Origin: Aphrocallistes beatrix
Lineage: Eukaryota; Porifera; Hexactinellida; Sceptrulophora; Aphrocallistidae
Assembly (NCBI GenBank): GCA_963281255.1
Contig: OY725494.1
Coordinates: 4,963,549 to 5,027,548 of the forward strand
Reading direction: 5' to 3'
DNA length: 64,000 bases
In this document: positions 45,617-57,000 of the stretch, one piece after another
How the letters are laid out: every line of letters starts with the position of its first letter
Numbering within the stretch: position 1 is the first letter of the stretch
Notes under the pieces: model-generated
Databases searched by the model: none
What the model saw: the letters and a program-made list of their open reading frames with translations, nothing else
What the model was told of the DNA's origin: nothing
Made by a program: the position numbers and the translations under genes

Positions 45617-45916
45617 CAGAGAGCTCAGGTATAAATAGGAAGCTAGGAGGAATTCAGAATTCAGATCAGATAGCCGTGTCGGGACGCAATTTGGACAGAT
45701 TCACTGTCAGCAGAGAATAATATATTCGTGAAGACGTATCTCTATAACAAACGTCGAATCTACATCTAATAAAGACGCTTCATCAAATCATATAGCATTG
45801 CATACAACACAAACCAATACACACAACAAATATGTACACAACCAATATAAACAATCTTATTTACAATCCACGTAAAAGGATTAGACAGTCCCTTTTGCTA
45901 TTTGGCTGACTTAGAA

Positions 45917-48900
45917 TCATTTCTGGCATTCCTCGCGGTGTTGGTCGATGGTGCGCTCCCATTGGCTCGCCATATTGGACACCTTGCTACTCACCTTCTT
46001 TTCATCCCCTGGAGACAAGGAAGAGGTACTGGAATGTGATTCTGAGCTGCGTTTCATTTCGGCTGGGATCGGGGGCCGGCTGGAGTTGGCGGTGGGGAGA
46101 GTTCGGGAGTTGAGCCTCACTTTGTGGTGCGGGGATCCCTTCAGGTGCTGGGGCTTGGGCGAGACCGGAGGTTTGCTGGAGTGGGCGGGAGAGGGGGAGG
46201 GAGGGGGGGAGGGGGGCAGGAGGGAAAAAGGGTCCGACTGCTTTTTGCTTGCGTAGGGGTGATTGCTGGGGATATTGATGGGGGGGACCCTGGAGTGCTT
46301 CAGCGGGAGAGGGGAGTCGGAATCCAGCTGAGCGTTGATCTGGTTCTGCTCTGACACATTGTTCATGTAGTTCCGGACCAGGGATTGCACCTAGAGACAC
46401 AGTGTGAATCTACCAATCAATCTAAGCTAAAAATAGACGCACCAGTCCTTCGTGCTTCCGCTTCAGACTCATGAAGTCCAGCTGAGAGGGCGCCTCCTCC
46501 ACTCCCGAGTCACGCTCCCTGGTGCTGTCTTGGAATGTGGCATACTAAACAAACAAAAAGTTCTGCATCTAAATTAGGAAATTCATCCAGGTTCACTCCA
46601 TTACAAGAATTAAGCCATGAGTATACGAGATCCCTTATGGTGTTTAGATTTATTTTCGCATAGCAGAATAGCAGTGAGGAATGTGATGTATGTCTCCACA
46701 CTTTGAAGAATATCCAAACTGTGCCAGAGTAAGGCTTCTTATTATTATTATCTACGGTTTTGCAAATATTTTGTTTGAATTGTTAAAATTGCCGAACAAA
46801 CAAAGTTTGATGATAGAACAAAGTTAGAGAAGCAAACTTGCTCATTCACATGAAACCATGGATAACTAAGGAACTGACGTCTTGCTGCATGGTGGAGAGC
46901 AGATCTCGCATCTGTTGCTTCACTTGACAATTGGAGTAGGAGTCCGAGATTCCGCAATCTCTCTCATTATTGGTCACGACTTTTTTGGGATTGCGTGGAA
47001 TAGGCAGCCTCGGTCTATTAATAGAGGTGTTGAAGTTAATCAATGAAACCTTGGAGGTGAGAGTATCCAAACTGACCTCCGCTCGAGATTTTTGGAGAAG
47101 CGCCTTACTTGCGCTCGGACTTGCTCATCCTTTTCATCGCATCCGCCCGCAGACTCGCAGTAGAGATCTCCGGAGACGTTACTCACCTTTTTATTGGGCA
47201 AAGTCTCCGAAATATCCTAGAGTTGAAATAAAAATAATTATTCTAGTGCAGCTCTTGCATACTTTCCATACATGGCCTAGATCAGTCCGGGGAACCTATG
47301 AACCTGCGTATATCTTGTTTAAACTTAATGGTTGTTTGTTTGTTTATTCCATTTATCAGGAACCTAACTTTTCCTGCTACATTTCTGATTTCATTAATGT
47401 AACCGTAGATAAATGACAAATCAGCAATCCTCAGTAGAGGATCAGAAAGCGACACATATTTCCTTTGATATCTCCAGGCGCCCGCATTGACTGGGGATAT
47501 CAAAGAAAATATGCGTCGCTTTCTGATCTCTACTAAGGATTGCTGAATTGTCATTTGTCTATGGTTGAACAGAAACAGAATACTCGTAAAATAGCTGACA
47601 CTCACGATAATATCGAACATGGACTGCGGCCGTTTCGAAACTTCGTCATCAGAAAAACTTTTCTCTTCCTACAAAAGACAACAACAATATTCAAACAAAG
47701 TCTACTCCAAATCTGATTGGCTGCAACTCACGATGATATCTGCACTTTGAGAAATTGGGATAAGCTTCATGTTCCGTCCCAGAGACTCAAACTTTGTGAG
47801 CGGAGGAAGCTCCTCGGAGTTGAGGGACATCGTGGAGTAGCGGAGAGTTGACATTATCTGCTGCAGCATCTGGGATGGAACAGAATAGCTATAAATAGAT
47901 GTCCTGACAGACACCTAGAGCAGTGTTTCTCAACATTTTTCTTCTCGCGGCGCCCTTTCTAAACTTATACCTTTCAGCGGCACCCCTTAATTTGACTTAG
48001 GGGCAGGCCAATGAACAAATGATAGTAAAAGTGGAGATTGATTTGAATTATTACGACTTTATTATAGAATAACTAATTAATAAACTAGGAAATTATTGTG
48101 AATATTGTGTAATAAATTATTCCAGAGGATTGTCGGAGGACAATCATCAAATTCAACATTGACAATGGTATCAATAGAAAATAAAATAAAGCAGTATGTA
48201 AGTGTGGTAAGGCCTGCGGCACCCCTAGAGGAAGCAAATGGCACCCCGGTTGAGAACCACTGCCCTAGAGGCTTTGGTGGGAAGTATAAATAGATTTAAT
48301 CCATATCTTTAATTAAGATAATTGTGATTATTCTACGCAATTCGTTCAGTGATTTACTTGCTGCTTATCACCTTTTTAATTTTTGGAAGGAAATAAAAGG
48401 TTAGTAAGTAAATATTCTGGATGGCGGGAAAAAAAGTAAATTTCTAGGACAACTTGAGAACTGGACATGGTTAACATTAAGAAAATTCTAATTCTGAAAT
48501 ACTCAAATATTTCTACAAATCGATAGACGCACACTCATTTTGGTCTTACACGACGCGATCAATAATAGTAACCCCACACAACCAAATGCCGGTCATTAAC
48601 AGGTAGCAAGTAAACTTAAACTAAAAGAAATCCGTATTTTCAGTTCTGGAATCCCTGATTGTTTGTTACCATAAAAGGAAGTAAGAGACTTACGTCGGGC
48701 GCGAAGTGGAAGGAGGAGAGCACGAGGTCCTGGAGGGTGCTGATCCAGTGGTTCTTCTTCAACACAGACTTGGTCCTCAGGCAGTACGTAGTCTTGGTGT
48801 GGCGGCTCTGTTTGTGCACGAGGAATGCTTGGTCGTCTTTCTTCACGTGATCGTCCTGCGTGAATGTGAGCTCCGTCAGCTGTAACAAACAATCAATAAC

Positions 48901-51635
48901 CTCAGACCCTCAGCTGAGTCTATAGTAATGAGCGGAGGAGAGATCTTATTCGCTGAGGCGATTAACATAATTCACAGACTGCTCTCAATTCAGAGTTCTG
49001 CTGAGTATTCAGCAGAAATATTGCGGGAATGGAAATTCCACACGCGGCTAATCCTAACTGTATTAATTGTACATAATCGATATGAATATTCGTCGCATTT
49101 CTCATTGGATTTCACGGGATTTCCAACAGAGAATCCGGTAGGATTGAAATTCCATTCTCAGGTCAACCTGGCATTCAGAAGAAGCAGTCCTTGTTATATC
49201 CGTCTGCATTCTTCAATCTGTGTTGGCTATGCCCTTTATACTATGTCCATCAAAATCGTTAACTATGCCCATATAAGGTCATTTACCTTGATGAGGTCCT
49301 TGAACTTGTAGGGAGACTTCTTGCCGCGGAGAGTCCTGCCGGTGTTCTTGGCGTTGCGGACTTGCTTGTCTCGCACTTTGCAGATGAGCAGCGCGTTGTC
49401 CATCAGAATCACCATCCGCTCCTGCCGAGCCTTGGCCGCCTTCAGATCCATCATGGTGTCCTACAGTGGCACGTCACGACACAGTCTCACACCTCCGAAC
49501 AAGATACTCACCTGCAGGTGAATCGTGCCGAAGTCGTTGAGAGATTCAGAGAACTAGAGGTGTGAATTGATTATACATATGCACTACACAGCGGAAGTCG
49601 AGGTGTGAACTCACCGGAGTAGTGTCGAGTCCGTACTGGATCTCCTAGGGAGAGAATCAGCATTAGCAAGGCTTCGGGCATGAAGTCGCGCAGGTTAGAC
49701 GCGAGAACTGAGTTGTACCAGTAAGTAATACTTCAGTATTAATAAGTCTAATGTAAGATGAGTTACGTATTATAATACAGCTGGACCATGGATACCTCTA
49801 ACAGCTGCTTGTTCTCAGAGACGGCCTTCAGCTCGTTGATTTCCTTCGTGATGAAGTCCATCCTCTCGGAGGCAGAGGTGAGCATAGCGTGAGAGTCAGT
49901 TCCCTCCTCGCAGTGCTTCAGCATGCTCTGAGCAAACACAAACAAATCATAAACGTAAACAAATTCATAAACAATAATTCACTATCTTTCTTTCGAAAAT
50001 GAATTATTTTTCAATCATATTTGTGAATGATTATACATTAGCTTTTGAGTTACCGCGATGAGTGAGTACCTGGAGGAGGAGCTTGTACTTGAGCACTCTC
50101 TGCACGGGCTTCAGCAAGTAGGTGGAGAGATTGAGTGGATGCTGCAGCAAAACCTGCACCGACTGAAGAGGAAAATAGTAAGCAAACTTATAAACAAAAT
50201 ATTCGTAGAATAATACAATGTTACTCTTAGTTAGGATGGAACATAACGCCATTGGAAATATAGGAACTCTCATTGGCTGAAATATACGAGATCTGATTCT
50301 TAAAGCTTTAATGAGCTCGTAACACAAACTGGACAACTCAGAACGATGAAGCAATTCTTCGAAATCAAAGAAGTGAATAAACTGAACTGAAACATTAATG
50401 AAAACCTTCAGAGTGGATGAAGTGCTGACATAAGTCAGTGATGTATGAATTTAAATATTTGTTTTCTAAGTCTAGAATCAACGAGTGAATAATACGTAGT
50501 TTGATATTATCAAATAATATACAGGCATAGCATTGATGGAGATCGGTTACTAAGTTACCTTGAGTTGTGAATCGATGGATTTGACCTTGGTCAGTTTTAC
50601 GAGCAGATCCACGGATTTGGGATGGTTGGAGCAGTACTCAGAGTAAATCTTAAAATTCTCCGCCTACATAACAGATATTTCACGGCATTCCTGTCATAGA
50701 TCTGGTTGCTAAGCACGAACTCACCTCATCCTGGAAAAGTTTCCCCACATTTTCCAGGGAATTACTGCCTAAGAGTGGCTTCACTTCCTGATAGAAACGC
50801 CTACGAAAAAATACAATCAAGTCTTGAGAGTGCACAGAACGAAATTAGTACATTATTGGTCTGCACAAGTTGGTTGATGTGTCCGGCAACCAAGTTTAGC
50901 AGAGCTTCAGTGCGGATGGAGTAAAGAGAAAATTTCCCAAACAGCTGCACTGAGAATGGAAATGAAGCTGAATTGGCATGGAACATGTGTGACTATGTCT
51001 AGCAGACTTTCTTGGAATAAAGTCTAGCCAGCATTCAGTCCTAAACTGAGCTGGGCTATAATAGACCATTACGCCATGAAAGGAAGAAACAACGGCAATA
51101 CAGCAGCAAAGTTCAGAATTGAGCTAAGGGTTTCTAATCGTGGAATATTGGCAATGAAACTGACCTGTGAAAGTCTTTAATCGCTTCAAGGTTGATGAAT
51201 ATTTCCTGCGAAGTCTGGTCTGTGATCAGATCAGGAAACTCCTGCTGCAGTTCTGAGAACTTCGGAATGTAGTACTAACAAACAAACAAACAAACAAATA
51301 AATCAGAAATAAAGGGGAAACAGAGCAATTGATGCTACACACCTGGACGATGGAGCTGATGTCAGACAAGTACTGGTCTTCCGTCCGCACGAGCTCCTCG
51401 AGGATGGGGTACCAGGGATAGGAAGAGGCGAAGTCTTTCTGGAAGGTTCCTCTCAGCTTATCGATCTGAACGTAGAGCGCGTACATCTCGTTGTCGGATT
51501 CGGGGGAAGAAGGGGGAGGGGGGAGGGGCAAAGAAGTGGCCGACGTGCCATCCGAGTCCCAGGAAGAGGAGGTGGTGGATGTGGAAGAGCACTGTTCGTC
51601 TGTCATGCTAGACGCTGTCCCGCTCACTGAGCTGT
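45917..51635 (-). CDS. PLEKHG-type DH-PH Rho guanine-nucleotide exchange factor, 5' end missing
   Basis: Sixteen exons join in frame, 754 aa from the ATG at 51606: 51635-51343, 51274-51165, 50800-50725, 50663-50559, 50162-50070, 49927-49796, 49644-49615, 49553-49512, 49460-49287, 48879-48694, 47869-47732, 47668-47606, 47216-47077, 47014-46879, 46544-46443, 46390-45917. The DH domain starts at ILEELVRTEDQYLSDIS and includes FKIYSEYCSNHPKSVDLL and LSTYLLKPVQRVLKYKLLLQ, the most conserved DH helices. The PH domain runs from LNDFGTIHLQ to HWISTLQDLVL. The C-terminal third is Ser/Pro-rich and ends in a short charged segment. DH-PH proteins load GTP on Rho GTPases. The DH wording is closest to PLEKHG1-3. 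A 3' splice site at 51636 shows at least one upstream exon that I could not find. Confidence 0.82.
47400..47566. mobile_element. Foldback MITE, about 165 bp
   Basis: Arms about 70 bp long: GATAAATGACAA...CAGCAATCCT and TTTGATATC on the left match AGGATTGCTG and TTGTCATTTG on the right in reverse. In a RhoGEF intron. Confidence 0.8.
47921..48262. mobile_element. hAT-type MITE, 342 bp
   Basis: Same family as 30409-30668 (CAGTGTTTCTCAAC ends), with about 82 bp of extra central sequence. Target duplication ACCTAGAG / CCCTAGAG (7 of 8). In RhoGEF intron 10. Confidence 0.9.
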
Positions 51636-52186
51636 CTAATGAAAAAGGGCATAAGTATGAGGACCTAATAGTCCCAGAAACTGTCAAACTCGGTGGTTGA
51701 GAATGGTAACCAGGGATAAGAGCAAACAATCAATAATAAATACTTTTAGCAATATTTTTAAGATCAACACATTTTGTCAAAAATGACAATCAAAGCATAA
51801 AAGGTGAGATCTGAGTGCTCTGCTGAGAAGGGGTCAAAAGCACCAATAGAAGAGATCCACGTGAAAGTAAATTGATGATTTTGCTAGTTCTTGCTCAGAA
51901 CGTAGGACACCAACTATATATAGGAAACCGAGTCAAGTTACAAGAAATGGTGTGCATGATGTAAGAGCAATCGCAATCATACAATTAGGTAAATCAGTAG
52001 CATTGAATAGAATTATAATGCTTTGCAACCTGAATTTAGGATAAATTAACTTAATTAATTAAGAAATGAGAAATCTAAAAGGGAATTCTCAGCACAAAAT
52101 CGCTTGCGAGGATGCTACTGTAACATAAAACCGAGTAGGAAACTCCGAGTCTTCTAAAGGTTTTCTAAAGTAAAAAAAAATATTAT
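51636..52186. other. RhoGEF upstream region
   Basis: Should contain an intron and possibly the first exon of the RhoGEF gene. No exon or promoter could be assigned. Confidence 0.3.
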
Positions 52187-52259
52187 GGCTTTGTAGCTCA
52201 GTGGTTAGAGCACTGGTCTTGTAAACCAGGGGTCACGAGTTCGAACCTCGTCAAAGCCT
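52187..52259 (+). tRNA. tRNA-Thr (anticodon TGT)
   Basis: 73 nt. Acceptor stem GGCTTTG/CAAAGCC. D arm GCTC...GAGC. Anticodon stem CTGGT/ACCAG with loop CTTGTAA. T arm ACGAG-TTCGAAC-CTCGT. Box A TAGCTCAGTGG and box B GTTCGAACC are intact. No intron and no encoded CCA, as in eukaryotic nuclear genes. Confidence 0.96.
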
Positions 52260-52261
52260 TC

Positions 52262-52266
52262 TTTTT
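52262..52266 (+). terminator. RNA polymerase III terminator of tRNA-Thr
   Basis: TTTTT directly after the tRNA 3' end. Confidence 0.85.
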
Positions 52267-52352
52267 GACCAGAAATAGATACAAATTCAAGTAGCTGCAA
52301 TTGACCTGAAAAATAACGTATGTGGACGAAAGACAGTTCGTGTATAGTAAGT

Positions 52353-53382
52353 AGGGCATTAGGATCTTTCGATCCATGATCGAAGGATCCGCATCGCGAT
52401 CCTTTTTTTGAGGATCGAGATTGGATCGACGATCCTTTTTAAAAGTCCAATCGGGATCGGATCGAAACTTTAACTGAATTCGATCCGATCCTTTTTCTTT
52501 TTATTCCCAAAGTTGGAGGTGAAAGTGTTGAAATTTATGTTGATTAAATAGATTTTTGTATGTGTTTTATGGTTTGAATACTAACTTAAGCACTAAGTAC
52601 GCCCCAGGCTGCCGCAGACGGACGGACATTGCACGCCGTCCATGCCATAAGGCATCTCCTTCCCGGAGATGTACTAAAAATGATAAAAATGATAGTATTG
52701 AAAGGGAGGTATTGAAAAGTCGAGAGAGCATGCTCGTTAAGTCCAGAGAGCATGCTCATTAGGGCGAGAGAGCATGCTCATTAGGTCGAGAGAGCATGCT
52801 CCTTACATTTATACCTTCTTTATGTTCAAAAAAGGTACAAGTATTTACTGATTTGAATCTACTACATGCACCCCAGATACTGTACTTCCCGTACGGAGTA
52901 TCACCTATAAAAATCCTGATGTAAAATTGATTTAAATTAGCTCGAGAAGTTTCATATATGTAATAACTTCCTACTATTATAAGTAGGTATGATGCTGGTA
53001 ACCAATGGAGGAATGGCGGAACTCGATTTCTCAATCAAAATGCCTCATTTTCACCCTTTTTTTCAAACATACTCCACTCCAAAAGCCTCAATTTCCGTTC
53101 CTTACATATTAGTACCCGTTTAATTTGGTCTCTAATGAGACAAAAATTCCAGGGACGAAAGTTCTGCTTACCCCAATGGAGTATATAACGAGCATGCTCT
53201 CTCGACCTAACGAGCATGCTCTCTCGACTTTTTATTATAAGTTGAAAGGATCTTTTTGGGGATCGTGATCGGATCAAAGATCCTTTTATAAAATTAGGAT
53301 CGTGATCGGATTGAAGATCCTTCTATAAGTTAGGATCGGGATCTGGATCTAGATCCTTTCTTTTAGGATCGAATAATGCCCT
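52353..53382. mobile_element. GATCC-rich foldback element, 1,030 bp
   Basis: Ends AGGGCATTA and TAATGCCCT. TAGTAAGT lies on both sides (the right copy two bases away). GGATC and GATCC words are dense in both terminal 130 bp in inverted order. Inside are four direct copies of a 22-bp unit centred on GAGCATGCTC (52716-52803) and two inverted copies (53187-53231). No transposase. An 8-bp duplication would suit a hAT-type element, but the superfamily is uncertain. Confidence 0.75.
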
Positions 53383-54011
53383 AATAGTAAGTGACGAAAT
53401 ACTCGAAGGTTCATAATCGAAGGATAATTTGGAAAATTTTGGGTTGTAATAAAATAGTATACTGTAGTCAGTTTATTAAAACCCTTGAAAGCATTTGGGA
53501 TTTTTCTATTTATAGTAGTAACCCCAAACTTGTATGGCTTCCCAATTGAAAATGACTTAAACCGGAAATGACGCAACACATTCCTGTGGCAAGCGTGGGT
53601 TAATTAAAGTAACTGGCTCAACTACCTAGTATACCATCGAATCCAGTTAGCTCATAAAAACATTCCTTTTAAAGATTCAGTTGATAAAATAATCACTGTG
53701 ACTACATCAGTACGCGCCTAGGGTCAGATATTCTATGCATAATTTCAACAGAATATGTTTTCGATGAAGACAGAAAGTATGGAATGCCACCAGTCGTAAG
53801 AGTGAAATATTTAACTCATGTGATTATAAATCTAATAATGGTGGTAGAATAACACAAACTAAATTCAAGTGTAATACTGATGGTAATCCAGCTGATTTTG
53901 GAAATTTAATATTAAATAGTAATGTTGGTTTGGATCATAATAATGATGGGAATCTAGCTCGTATTCGAGATTTAACATCAAATATTGATGTGATTTGGCT
54001 CAAATACCAAA
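53383..54011. other. Spacer before the satellite
   Basis: AT-rich; no gene or repeat family recognised. Confidence 0.4.
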
Positions 54012-57000
54012 TTTCAGGGCGATTTTGTGTAAGAAACAGTCTAAGAACAAAGGGAAAGTAAGCATTTTCAGTTTGAAACAGCATCAAATGGAAAGGGAAA
54101 GTGAGCATTTTATCTTCCCTGTGGGGGGGGTACAGTGACATTTTGAGAAAAGAATGTGGCCGAAAGGGCGGAAATGTAGGCATTTTGTGTAAGAAACAGT
54201 ATAAGAACTAAGGGAAAGTGAGCATTTGATCTTCCCTGTGGGGGGGTACAGTGACATTTTGAGAAATGAATGTAGCCAAAAGGGCGGAGATGTAGGCATT
54301 TTGTGTAAGAAACAGTATAAGAACTAAGGGAAAGTGAGCATTTGATCTTCCCTGTGGGGGGGTACAGTGACATTTTGAGAAATGAATGTAGCCAAAAGGG
54401 CGGAGATGTAGGCATTTTGTGTAAGAAACAGTATAAGAACTAAGGGAAAGTGAGCATTTGATCTTCCCTGTGGGGGGGTACAGTGACATTTTGAGAAATG
54501 AATGTAGCCAAAAGGGCGGAGATGTAGGCATTTTGTGTAAGAAACAGTATAAGAACTAAGGGAAAGTGAGCATTTGATCTTCCCTGTGGGGGGGTACAGT
54601 GACATTTTGAGAAATGAATGTAGCCAAAAGGGCGGAGATGTAGGCATTTTGTGTAAGAAACAGTATAAGAACTAAGGGAAAGTGAGCATTTGATCTTCCC
54701 TGTGGGGGGGTACAGTGACATTTTGAGAAATGAATGTAGCCAAAAGGGCGGAGATGTAGGCATTTTGTGTAAGAAACAGTATAAGAACTAAGGGAAAGTG
54801 AGCATTTGATCTTCCCTGTGGGGGGGTACAGTGACATTTTGAGAAATGAATGTAGCCAAAAGGGCGGAGATGTAGGCATTTTGTGTAAGAAACAGTATAA
54901 GAACTAAGGGAAAGTGAGCATTTGATCTTCCCTGTGGGGGGGTACAGTGACATTTTGAGAAATGAATGTAGCCAAAAGGGCGGAGATGTAGGCATTTTGT
55001 GTAAGAAACAGTATAAGAACTAAGGGAAAGTGAGCATTTGATCTTCCCTGTGGGGGGGTACAGTGACATTTTGAGAAATGAATGTAGCCAAAAGGGCGGA
55101 GATGTAGGCATTTTGTGTAAGAAACAGTATAAGAACTAAGGGAAAGTGAGCATTTGATCTTCCCTGTGGGGGGGTACAGTGACATTTTGAGAAATGAATG
55201 TAGCCAAAAGGGCGGAGATGTAGGCATTTTGTGTAAGAAACAGTATAAGAACTAAGGGAAAGTGAGCATTTGATCTTCCCTGTGGGGGGGTACAGTGACA
55301 TTTTGAGAAATGAATGTAGCCAAAAGGGCGGAGATGTAGGCATTTTGTGTAAGAAACAGTATAAGAACTAAGGGAAAGTGAGCATTTGATCTTCCCTGTG
55401 GGGGGGTACAGTGACATTTTGAGAAATGAATGTAGCCAAAAGGGCGGAGATGTAGGCATTTTGTGTAAGAAACAGTATAAGAACTAAGGGAAAGTGAGCA
55501 TTTGATCTTCCCTGTGGGGGGGTACAGTGACATTTTGAGAAATGAATGTAGCCAAAAGGGCGGAGATGTAGGCATTTTGTGTAAGAAACAGTATAAGAAC
55601 TAAGGGAAAGTGAGCATTTGATCTTCCCTGTGGGGGGGTACAGTGACATTTTGAGAAATGAATGTAGCCAAAAGGGCGGAGATGTAGGCATTTTGTGTAA
55701 GAAACAGTATAAGAACTAAGGGAAAGTGAGCATTTGATCTTCCCTGTGGGGGGGTACAGTGACATTTTGAGAAATGAATGTAGCCAAAAGGGCGGAGATG
55801 TAGGCATTTTGTGTAAGAAACAGTATAAGAACTAAGGGAAAGTGAGCATTTGATCTTCCCTGTGGGGGGGTACAGTGACATTTTGAGAAATGAATGTAGC
55901 CAAAAGGGCGGAGATGTAGGCATTTTGTGTAAGAAACAGTATAAGAACTAAGGGAAAGTGAGCATTTGATCTTCCCTGTGGGGGGGTACAGTGACATTTT
56001 GAGAAATGAATGTAGCCAAAAGGGCGGAGATGTAGGCATTTTGTGTAAGAAACAGTATAAGAACTAAGGGAAAGTGAGCATTTGATCTTCCCTGTGGGGG
56101 GGTACAGTGACATTTTGAGAAATGAATGTAGCCAAAAGGGCGGAGATGTAGGCATTTTGTGTAAGAAACAGTATAAGAACTAAGGGAAAGTGAGCATTTG
56201 ATCTTCCCTGTGGGGGGGTACAGTGACATTTTGAGAAATGAATGTAGCCAAAAGGGCGGAGATGTAGGCATTTTGTGTAAGAAACAGTATAAGAACTAAG
56301 GGAAAGTGAGCATTTGATCTTCCCTGTGGGGGGGTACAGTGACATTTTGAGAAATGAATGTAGCCAAAAGGGCGGAGATGTAGGCATTTTGTGTAAGAAA
56401 CAGTATAAGAACTAAGGGAAAGTGAGCATTTGATCTTCCCTGTGGGGGGGTACAGTGACATTTTGAGAAATGAATGTAGCCAAAAGGGCGGAGATGTAGG
56501 CATTTTGTGTAAGAAACAGTATAAGAACTAAGGGAAAGTGAGCATTTGATCTTCCCTGTGGGGGGGTACAGTGACATTTTGAGAAATGAATGTAGCCAAA
56601 AGGGCGGAGATGTAGGCATTTTGTGTAAGAAACAGTATAAGAACTAAGGGAAAGTGAGCATTTGATCTTCCCTGTGGGGGGGTACAGTGACATTTTGAGA
56701 AATGAATGTAGCCAAAAGGGCGGAGATGTAGGCATTTTGTGTAAGAAACAGTATAAGAACTAAGGGAAAGTGAGCATTTGATCTTCCCTGTGGGGGGGTA
56801 CAGTGACATTTTGAGAAATGAATGTAGCCAAAAGGGCGGAGATGTAGGCATTTTGTGTAAGAAACAGTATAAGAACTAAGGGAAAGTGAGCATTTGATCT
56901 TCCCTGTGGGGGGGTACAGTGACATTTTGAGAAATGAATGTAGCCAAAAGGGCGGAGATGTAGGCATTTTGTGTAAGAAACAGTATAAGAACTAAGGGAA

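Noticed and set aside
47077..47187. RhoGEF exon ending at the GTGAGT at 47187
   Set aside because: Reading on to the GTCAGT donor at 47077 keeps the frame and matches the phase of the next exon (47014); alternative use remains possible.
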